Source: Euptelea pleiosperma
Lineage: Eukaryota; Streptophyta; Magnoliopsida; Ranunculales; Eupteleaceae
Direction of reading: 5' to 3'
Length of the DNA: 64,000 nucleotides
NCBI GenBank assembly: GCA_035048495.1
Contig: CM068549.1
Span: forward strand, 20,679,103 to 20,743,102
The translations under genes were made by a program, and so were the position numbers. A model generated the notes under the pieces. That model saw nothing but the letters and a program-made list of their open reading frames with translations. It had not been told where the DNA came from and made no database searches. Below, one piece after another: positions 51,101-60,500 of this stretch; within the stretch, counting starts at the first letter, position 1; each line of letters opens with the position of its first letter.

Positions 51101-52918
51101 TGCACTTAGTTTGTGTGTTACATTCCTAAGCCTATAACTAGTGATTTGTTCTCAACCGGATCTCGTAATTTGACTCTATATTTTCTATTACAATTGTTTA
51201 AACACATTTGAAGTATTGGAACCAGATTCGGGACAGTCGAAACAAGTTTGCTCCATTCGTGCATCAATGACTCTAATTGGACTTAGTTTGGGCGTTACAT
51301 TCCTAAGCCTATAACTAGTGACTTGTTCTCAACCGGACCTCGTAATTTGACTCAATATCTTCTATTAGAATTGTTGAAACACATTTGAATTGTAGAAATA
51401 AGATTCAGAACTGTCGAAACAAGTTTGCCCCATCCGTGCGCCAATGACTCTAATTGGACTCAGTTTGTGCGTTACATTCCTAAGCTTATAACAAGTGACT
51501 TTTTCGCAACCGGACCACGTAATTTGACTCAATATCTTCCATTACAATTGTTTAAACACATTTGAAGTCTTGGAACAAGATTCGGGACAGTAGAAACAAG
51601 TTTGCTCCATCCGTGCGTCAATGTCTCTAATTGGACTCAGTTTGTGTGTTACATTCCTAAGCCTATAACTAGTGACTTGTTCCCAACCGGACCACGTAAT
51701 TTGACTCAATCTCTTCCATTATAATTGTTTAAACATATTTGAAGTGTTGGAACAAGATTCGGGACTGTCGTAACAAGTTTGCCCCATCCGTGCGTCAATG
51801 ACTCTAATTGGACTCAGTTTGTTCGTTACATTCCTAAGCATATAACAAGTGACTTTTTCCCAATCGGACCACGTAATTTGACTCAATCTCTTCCATTATA
51901 ATTGTTTAAACATATTTGAAGTGTTGGAACAAGATTCGGGACAGTCGAAACAAGTTTGCTCCATTCGTGCGTCAATGACTCTAATTGGACTTAATTTGTG
52001 CGTTACATTCCGAAGCCTGTAACTAGTGACTTTTTCTCAACCGGACCTCGTAATTTGACTCAATATCTTCTATTACAATTGTTTTAAGACATTTGAAGTG
52101 TTGGAACAAGATTCGGGACTGCCGAAACAAGTTTGCCCCATCCGTGCGTCAATGACTCAAATTGGACTTAGTTTGTGCGTTACATTCCTAAGCTTATAAC
52201 AAGTGATTTTTTCACAACCGAACCTGGTAATTTGACTCAATCTCTTCTATTACAATTGTTTAAACACATTTGAAGTTTTGGAACAAGATTCATGATGGTC
52301 GAAACAAGTTTGCTCCATCCGTGCGTCAATGTCTCTAATTGCACTTAGTTTGTGTGTTACATTCCTAAGCCTATAACTAGTGATTTGTTCTCAACCGGAT
52401 CTCGTAATTTGACTCTATATTTTCTATTACAATTGTTTAAACACATTTGAAGTATTGGAACCAGATTCGGGACAGTCGAAACAAGTTTGCTCCATTCGTG
52501 CATCAATGACTCTAATTGGACTTAGTTTGGGCGTTACATTCCTAAGCCTATAACTAGTGACTTGTTCTCAACCGGACCTCGTAATTTGACAGAATATCTT
52601 CTATTAGAATTGTTGAAACACATTTGAATTGTAGAAACAAGATTCAGAACTGTCGAAACAAGTTTGCCCCATCCGTGCGTCAATGACTCTAATTGGACTC
52701 AGTTTGTGCGTTACATTCCTAAGCTTATAACAAGTGACTTTTTCGCAACCGAACCACGTAATTTGACTCAATCGCTTCCATTACAATTTTTTAAACACAT
52801 TTGAAGTCTGGGAACAAGATTCAGGACGGTCGAAACAAGTTTGCTCCATCCGTGCGTCAATGTCTCTAATTGGACTCAGTTCGTGTGTTACATTCCTAAG
52901 CCTATAACTAGTGACTTG
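48115..52918 (+). repeat. 177-bp satellite array, 7-mer HOR domain (part 3)
   Basis: The array resumes with TGCGC. The HOR marker (here CTTAGAATTG) at 49281 is 3,728 bp from the previous one at 45553. Subtracting the 2,489-bp insertion leaves 1,239 bp, the normal HOR step. Later markers are at 51364 and 52593. A local 864-bp duplication covers about 49360-50520. The block is cut at 52918 by the next element. No genes are seen. Confidence 0.95.
49360..50520 (+). repeat. 864-bp local duplication within the satellite
   Basis: Rare variants recur 864 bp apart: TCACAAACCG at 49421 and 50285, CCTATAAATAGTG near 49580 and 50443, and CTTCTAGTAC at 49631 and 50495. The size is close to five monomers minus about 21 bp. 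Confidence 0.75.
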
Positions 52919-54242
52919 TGATATTCGCTCAAAAGTGCTTATTTTAAGCAATTATCCTTTTAGCGTTATTGCATTCTCCTACGTAAAATACTCTATTTAT
53001 CTACTTTTCTACGTAAGTGTCTCTTCTGTTGCGTAGAACACACTTTTCTGGACGAAATGGTATATTTGCATGCATTAAACACATTTTTGGAAGTCTAGAT
53101 ATAAAGCCGTTCTGATTGAGTCTCATTACGCGCTTCTTTTGTCGCAGGAAACCCGATCAGACGATTCTTGAGATCCAGGACACCCTATAAAGGCTACAAT
53201 CAAGCTAGAAGTGATCAACTGGACCAGGGAACCGTCAGTAAACCAAGGCGGACCCCACACGTTTAAAGTATGTCCACATGATTGCACAGTCAGCAGCAAC
53301 TCTTGGAGGCATGAAGGCAATAGTAGACCATGATATAAGATCACAAGTACACGAGGCGAACCACAATAATGTTAGAGATTGGATTGAGATGGATCAGCAA
53401 ATTTATGAGCCAATGTTTTAGTAGGCCACTGATTGGTTGATGCATGGTATTGCACTAAAATGGAACCTACAAGATCGTGAGAACTGCAATTGGAATCAAG
53501 GTTGCAAAGTGTTTATTGAACCGGGTTTTGATGAAAATATTACACCATGTGATCAAGAAGATGTGGACGATCTTAGCATTGAAGAAAAGAGGGGGTTGCA
53601 TGATTGAATTAGATAAAGGGTCGGGTGTTGGAAGCAAGTCGGAACCGTTGGATTAACTCTCTTCGTGACCTTCACACTTGAAAGATGGAGGCAAGATAGG
53701 AGTTGGGTGCGCATGGAAGCACAACCTAAGACAGTGTAAGAGGAAAGGGAAACGATTACAAAGCGCTCTATACTAAAGAAGATGATATGGCAAGATGGGC
53801 CCCACAACCTAGAGAACGAAGGGGCCCAGAGCTAATGAACGGTCATGAGAAAACAATATTCATATGGCAAGATGCTGGACAGCAAGTATGGACTCAAAAT
53901 CGTGAACCAAAAGGTGGGACCCATGTGATTTCAAAAGAAAAAGGTTAAGCTAGAAGGAAAGAAGATGATGTGGCAGTCAAAGTTGCTAAACTATGTGCAT
54001 GGGCCACCAAAGTTGTTGATGTTGCAAGTGGGGTCCATGGAAGCAAAATCTTAATCCCTCCTCAAAACAACAACTCTCCACGTTCCTTCCCTTCTAGCCA
54101 TTCACCTAACCTTTCCAAAACTCTCTCAATGGCATCACGCCTTGCACCCCACGACCTCACCATTCCACTCCACTTGTTCTAAAAAGGGGATCCATCAACG
54201 TTTTGGCAAAAATGGAAACCCTACTCACCTAGCCGTCCACCA

Positions 54243-54252
54243 CTTTAAAAAC
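54243..54252 (+). promoter_or_regulatory. Candidate TATA element, Athila-type 5' LTR
   Basis: CTTTAAAAAC precedes a CT-rich tract by about 50 bp, as in the solo LTR. It is placed before the inverted repeat and candidate intron. Weak evidence from position and similarity between two copies. Confidence 0.2.
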
Positions 54253-54575
54253 TCTCCAAATAAGAAAGCAAGACGTCAACCCCCTTGCTCTCCCATAGCC
54301 GTACTCTCCCTTCATTCCCTCTCTTGTCTCCCCTCTCTTAAACAGTTTTAGAGAGGGAGAACCCAGCACCGTCTCCTGCATCTAAGCCATTGCCTCTCCA
54401 CGATTTCCCATCGAGTTTTTCCTTTCTTTCTCCTCCACGAGCTCATCCCTCTCCATCGAACCTCCTCTTCTCACTATACCGCCCCTTCTCCTCCATTCTT
54501 TCTCCCACGTTTTCTCCCTAGGGAAGAACACACAAAAAAAAAAAAAAAAAAAAAAAATTTTTTTTCTCAAGATCA

Positions 54576-54600
54576 CCGGAGTTGCAGGTTGCAACTCCGG
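54576..54600. repeat. Inverted repeat, 11-bp arms, Athila-type 5' LTR
   Basis: CCGGAGTTGCA (54576-54586) and its reverse complement (54590-54600) flank a 3-bp GGT loop. It has the same arm sequence as the two inverted repeats in the solo LTR although flanking sequence has diverged, and it lies in the same place, upstream of the CT-rich tract and the GTAAGT donor. Confidence 0.9.
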
Positions 54601-55237
54601 CAACCTCCATTAACTCCGGCCATCTCTCGTCCCAAGCGCCTCCACCCCTGCTGCTGTTGCTGTTTCTCTCCCTCCTTGTCGGTTACACGTTCAGGCAGCC
54701 ACTCCGCCTCAACCACTTTGCTGCCACCACCGTCTTCATCAACATCACAGCACCACTCCGCCTCAACCACGTTGCTGCCATCACCGTTTTCATCAAACAT
54801 CACAGTCCCACCCTGTTCACACCGTCTGCAACTCCTCCACCAACCTGCAACTCAGCACCACAACCACCATCACCCTTACACGTCCCTCTCTCTTTGCTTG
54901 CTGGTTTGTATGTGTGCACACCTAGCAACTCACGCATTCCATCCAAGCTACCGGAATCATCACCTTGCCGGACTGGAGTTTGCACTCCCAAGCCACCATT
55001 CCTTCACACCACCGTGCTGCCCCTTCTTTTTCTTCATCTTCTCCACACCAACCGTTGCAACAGCAGTTGTTGCTCACGGGTTCTCTACCCCATCTCCTCC
55101 CTTGAACGGTGCGTCTCCAGCCAATGCCCAAGCATTGTAGCACCACGTGGAAACACCACCATGCTGTTATGCTTCCCCACCACGTGACCGGCTTCCGCAT
55201 CATGGCCATACATCTTCTCTGTCCATCTTCACCATTG

Positions 55238-55720
55238 GTAAGTTCCGCATCCAGGTAATTTTCCATCTTCACTTTCTCTCTCATTCTCTCATCAATCTCT
55301 CTCTAAGTCTCCCAAGTTGTTTCTCTCTCTAAAACCTCCCTTTCTTTCTCTAGGTTTCACTTCTCTCTACTTTCTTTCTCTAGGTCTCCATCTCTATTTT
55401 CTTTATGCTTTATAGAATTGTCATTTTATTATCTTTTTATTAGAAGTTTGTATCTCAACATTTGATTCGAATAAAATTTAGTTTGATTTTGCAATATTGT
55501 GTTCAATTCTTATTCTTAGTTTACTTTCGTGTTTTTGGTTGCTTGTGAAAATTTCTCTCTCTAAAAATCACTAAGCATGTTTTAAATCCATCACCATTCT
55601 CACCTCTCCATGTTTTCTTGATAAAAATCCGTCATTGCATGTTCATGAGTCGCTCTAACTAACCCCTAGTGCGGATCGACATCCGACACGAGCCACTGTA
55701 CAACCCTGTGATTTTTGCAG
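55238..55720 (+). other. Candidate LTR-internal intron (Athila-type 5' LTR)
   Basis: Donor ATTG|GTAAGT at 55238 (alternative CCAG|GTAATT at 55255) and acceptor GATTTTTGCAG ending at 55720. The interior is CT-rich, then AT-rich, with a CTAAC branch-point-like site before the acceptor. The arrangement matches the solo LTR (47534-48034). Confidence 0.38.
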
Positions 55721-55810
55721 GATTTGAGTGAAAAAGAATCGGATAATTACAAATATTGTTGAGATCTAGGATTTCCGTAACCAACGACGCGGAAAAAAAC
55801 TACTTTCAAA

Positions 55811-55824
55811 TGGCGCCGCTGCCG
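55811..55824 (+). other. Primer binding site, tRNA-Asp-like
   Basis: TGGCGCCGCTGCCG starts 2 bp after the LTR. Its first eight bases match the complement of the plant tRNA-Asp 3' end, then there is one mismatch (C for T) before TGCCG. Asp priming is usual for Athila-type elements. Confidence 0.8.
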
Positions 55825-57526
55825 CTCGGGTGTTCGGGAGTGCGAAAAAGGACGTAAAGACGGAATTGGAAAGTTGCTGAAGCGAAAAGCTGCTCAATTT
55901 GGCCAGCCTGACCTTTTCGGGAAACTTTCTATTTTTTGTTTTTGTTGATTTTTAGCAGTTTTTAAATTACTATTTTTAATGCCTCGGAAGGCCGAGTGCA
56001 ATTTGTAATAATTTAGGAATTTTACTGCTTTCCATATAACTGCTAGATCTTGTTCTAGGGTTTTTTAGAAACCCTAGATTAAGTGAAAAATACAAAAAAA
56101 AAATAATAAATTCAAAATTCAAAAAAAATTAGGGTTTCATATTCTGCAGATTTTTAGAAATCACCAATCAAGGATTTGCAATTTTTGGAAAGATTCTAAA
56201 TCTTGAAACTTTGCTAAATTAGGGTTTCCCCTCTTAGAAGTTTCCTCTTTAGAAGAATTTCTATCTTTAGAAATCTTCCGAATTTGGAAAAGTCTGCAAA
56301 AGGAAACACCCCAAATCTAGCAGAATTTCAATTTTAGGAAATTTCCCAAAATTATAAGGGATCTCGCAATCAAATCTTTCTTGGAAGATCTCCACAGTTC
56401 GGAAAACTTTCCAATCTAGGTATTTTCCAATCTGGAAATTCCTAAATTTTAACCCATCTCGAACTTGAAAATTAATTCAAAAACTTGCCTAAATCCAGTG
56501 CTTGTTCTGTGAACCCTAAAAAGGCAAAGATCTTCCAAATAGAATCCCGACTACCTAGACCGTGCGATCTAACTTTTCTGCAGGAACACGATCCAGTGTG
56601 GGTAGAGAGCGAAAGCTCAAAGAGGTGGAGTCGGGCCCAAGCCCATCAGGATACCCCTCTCTAACCCACGGAGGCGACCCCGTGGCGTGGCCCACGGGAG
56701 GTAAGTCTCTATCCTCGCCTTGAGTGCGATACAGAGCATATTGGGTGCAACATTGCCGCTTGTCTATTTGTTTTCTAGCAACAACTTATTCGACTTGCGT
56801 AGTGTGGCCGTTAATCAATCAACTCTAAGAGAGCAAACCCAGCTCCAAAATTGAAACTGGTGGGATTTCATCACCCACCTCATCACTCCAGCTGAAATTG
56901 ATCCCCAGGATCCATCCATAATAAAAAGAATCAAGAAGTAGAGCCAATTAGCTCGGTGTTCGAGGAAAAATCCACACAAAGCGAATCCGCTTAACATCCA
57001 ATCGAAATAAGACCACGAGCGCGGGTCCCTGTTGTCTAACACACCCATAAGTCCCTGCTACTCAAGTACACTGAGCTCGACGTGGCATCTTGGACTATTC
57101 GGCGGTTAGTTGCGTGTGTGGATTAGGAACGCACATCAACCCTAGCTTAACCCGAGGGAACACTCTTCTTATCCACTTGACCAATCCGGTTAGTCTGGGA
57201 CGTACTTAAGTCAGCCGTTGTGCCGCACGTCTGTCTAGGCTTCGGATTGCCTTGTTGTTAACTAGAGTTAGTACTAAAGGATTCGCTCTGAAGAGTGTAG
57301 CCTGGTGAGAACCTCTGAGTGCAAAACAGTTAGTTCGGCGGTTAAAAGATAAACCAGTGGTCCGCCCACAGTCATAATCTACTCTAGCCCCAAAACTAAC
57401 AAAGATAATTCCTAAAATATATCCTGATTGCTTAGAATAGGATTATCTGTGCTTGGTGTGCATCATTTAGGATAGTGTTCCTCTCTGGCAACTTTTTGCC
57501 AAGTATAGAGCTTGCCTCATTAGCGT
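55825..57526 (+). other. Athila-type 5' leader between primer site and gag-pol
   Basis: 1.7 kb without a convincing gene. The first part (to about 56500) is AT-rich. A GC-richer stretch around 56580-56700 ends in GGGAG|GTAAGT (56700/56701), a strong 5' splice site, with TTTTCTAG acceptor-like sequence ending at 56778 and another, TTTTCTGCAG, ending at 56583. The final 500 bp have many short inverted segments and several upstream ATGs. A 77-codon reverse-strand frame at 56815-57048 shows nothing recognisable. Confidence 0.7.
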
Positions 57527-60500
57527 ATGTCCGGTTGGACTCGCCCGAACAAGCGCTTGGTTCGATCTGAGAATCACGTCCCTACAGTGGATCCTCCACT
57601 GAATTCTTCCCCATCTCTTTCACCACCCGCCTCCCCCAGTACTACTACCTTTGTAGTCATGGCAGTCGAACGACCTCTTATCGAGACGTTCGCTCCTATC
57701 TCTGCCAATCTGCCCACTTGCATTGTTCTCCCACCTACTACGGCGGTACAATTTGAGATCAGGCCACAGACGATCCAAATGCTGCCAACCTTTTGTGGTC
57801 TCCCAAGAGAAGACCCATATTCCCATATTAGGGAATTCCAACATGTCATCCTACTTTTCAAAAATCAGAACCTCGATGATGACAATGTCCGTCTGCGAGT
57901 TTTCCCATTCTCGCTCAAAGACCGAGCCTCAGATTGGCTCTACTCTTTACCCGCTGATTCAATCAGCAGTTGGAAAGAATTGGTGGGCAAATTCATGTCT
58001 AAATTCTACCCCATGACTCGGACCAACCAAATGAAGCAACTCATTCAGGACTTTAGACAGAAGTCCGATGAGAAATTTTTTGAAGCATGGGATAGATTCC
58101 AAGACTACCTGACTAAGTGTCCCCACCATAGCATAGACAAGGGCAATCTTGTCCACGTCTTCTATAAGGGACTTACTGATGAGTCTCGGACCATGGTAGA
58201 GTCAATGTGCCAAGGAAAATTCCTGCACCTAACTCCGACCGATGCATACAAATTCTTGGGAGAGTTAGGAGAAAACTCTCAACATTGGACGACTGACTCA
58301 GAGTTCAGTCGAACCACTTCGGTCCAAAGGACAACCAAGGGACATGATGCTACAGCTGATACTGAGCTTCGATCAGTCATTCAAGAGTTGAGCAAGTCAG
58401 TCTCGGCACTGGCTGTGTCTGTACAAAAGCCTACTCAACAATCTACCCCAGTCATGCATGTGGGATACGAGAGCCCTATGGAATCCTGTACCCTCTGTCT
58501 GCAACCCTCCCATACTACTGAGCATTGTCCTTTAAATGAAGGATGGTCTAATCCTCTTCAGGAAGACGTTTGTGCTTTCAGCACATACAAACCTCCTACT
58601 CAGAACTCGTATAGTCAATCTTATCATCCGGACACGAGAAACCACCCTAACTTCTCTTGGAGGCCTCAGTCTACTCAACCTCAAGCTCAACCTCCGCGTC
58701 AACCTCAGGGCATGTATCCCCCTGGGTTCAATCAACCCAATAGGCAATTCAATCAGGGTCAGTACCAGCAGAATCAGTACCCATCTACTCAGAACCAGCA
58801 ATTCCAACAGGGTCAATACTCTGGACAATCGAGCACATTTCAGAATCAGCAAAGAGTCCCACAGACCTTTCAGAACCAACCGGTTGTCCCAACTAATTCT
58901 CCAGCCTATAACTATAATGCCCCAATGAGCTCGAGTCGCGAATTGGTGCCTCAGCTCCCATTAGCTGTTCCCCAACAGTCGGTCCCCAAATCTGGTATTG
59001 AAGACCTTCTAGCTCAACTCATTACTCAGCAACAACAATCTATGCAACGCCTAGAGCAACAGCAACAGCAATCCATGCTTCGCCTAGAGCAACGTCTAGG
59101 TAACTTGGAAGCTGAGAAAGCTAAGGGGATCTTTCCTAGCCAACCCATTGCCAACCCTAAAGGATATGCCAAAGGGGCAGTATATGAGATCGGATCCCAA
59201 TCTCAAAGCCAGAATGAGAAATGTCAAGGGGAGGTGCAAGCTGTAACTACCCTACGATCTGGAAAAACTGTGGACATGGGAGTCCAACCACCACCGGTGC
59301 CATCTCCGGCACCCATCACTCGCACAGAGGAAACTAGTCCTAATCCTACCTCTGCTTCTTCCACCTCTGCACCAACATCAGATATCCCTGTGCAGAAATC
59401 CAAGGCTAAAGACAAATCCATTTGTCGAGTAAAGCCTCCCTTCCCGGACAGACTTGTCCAAGATAAGCGGGATCAACAATTCTCAGAGATCTTAGACGTC
59501 TTTAAAGATGTCCAGATCAATATCCCATTCCTTTCTGCTATCAAGCAAATCCCCTCCTATGCCAAATTCCTCAAGGACTTGTGCACAGTTAAGCGGCGTA
59601 CGCATGTACCCAAAGCTGCCTTCTTGGCCGAAAAAGCTACCGCGTTCATTCAACGCAATAGTGTGATCAAACACAAGGATCCAGGTAGCCCGACTGTCCA
59701 ATGTGAAATTGGAGACAACTTTAGTTGCACTGCCTTGCTAGATTTAGGGGCTAGCGTTAACCTCATACCATTCTCGGTATATCAGCAGTTAGGACTGAAA
59801 GATATGAAGCCTACCAATGTCACCCTGAAATTGGCTGATCAGTCCATCAAGATTCCAAGAGGAATCATTGAGGATGTCCTAGTAAAAGTTGCTGACTTTT
59901 ATTATCCTGTGGACTTTATCATTCTAGACACCGAGCCGTGTCAGGATAACCGCATTCCGGTCATCTTAGGCCGTCCATTCCTTGCCACCGCGAACGCACA
60001 CATCGGGTGCCAGGACGGAAACATGTCCATTGCTTTCGGTAACCTCAAAGCTGAGGTCAACATCTTTCGTTTAATGCAACAAGATGCGGATCGCGAAGTG
60101 ACCGATGAAATGTGTGCCGTTGAGAGTCTAATCCCGGACTCCACCGAAGATATTCTTAAGCAGTGTCTAGAACACTTTGGAGCTAACTTTGCAACAGAGT
60201 CAGCTATTTCTGATCTCAATGATCTTTTGGAGACTGCTCCACTGATAGAGATCCCCGCTCCACTCATCGAGTTCGAGCCTCTGATAACCATGGCCAGAGA
60301 ACCCATCCTTCCTTTACCTACTGAAGTCAAACCTCTTCAATCCGTGTCTTCTGTGACACCTATTTCTACTCCATCTGCTCCAATGTTGGAGCTTAAGCCT
60401 CTTCCCACAGATCTTTCCTATGCCTATCTTGGTCCTAAGGAAACCTACCCTGTCATTATTGCTTCCTCTCTGTCTGCGAGTGAACGTAAGAAACTTCTTG

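Larger units (their letters stand above)
52919..55808 (+). repeat. 5' LTR of the Athila-type element
   Basis: 2,890 bp. The first 230 bp are roughly 90% or more identical to the solo LTR at 45631, and the last 120 bp are also close; the middle differs in sequence and length. It contains a 24-bp A run followed by eight Ts (54534-54565), an inverted repeat (54576-54600), CT-rich leader-like sequence and a candidate intron. Long C/T-rich open frames at 54582-55187 begin at TTG and look like composition artefacts. Confidence 0.92.

Noticed and set aside
1..52918. A CENP-B-box-like motif in the monomer (AAGATTCGGGAC)
   Set aside because: Only the right half (A..CGGG) fits. The required TTCG half is GGAA here, so the match is no better than chance.
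1..52918. CRISPR-like or phage-like repeat system
   Set aside because: Repeats are direct head-to-tail 177-bp monomers without unique spacers, in clearly plant DNA with LTR retrotransposons.
53126..54351. Small open frames in the U3 part of the Athila-type 5' LTR (53126-53344 reverse, 53553-53807 reverse, 53970-54351 forward)
   Set aside because: Not shared with the solo LTR and without recognisable features; most likely chance frames.
46843..55187. C/T-rich open frames in Athila-type LTRs (46843-47190, 54582-55187, 54589-55140)
   Set aside because: The frames at 46843 and 54582 begin at TTG inside the inverted repeat. All three encode Pro/Ser/Leu/His-rich low-complexity sequence and are not conserved between the two LTRs. 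Pyrimidine-rich leader composition explains them.
56815..57048. Reverse-strand 77-codon frame in the Athila-type leader
   Set aside because: It is short, has no recognisable motif, and lies in a structured leader of an element transcribed from the other strand.
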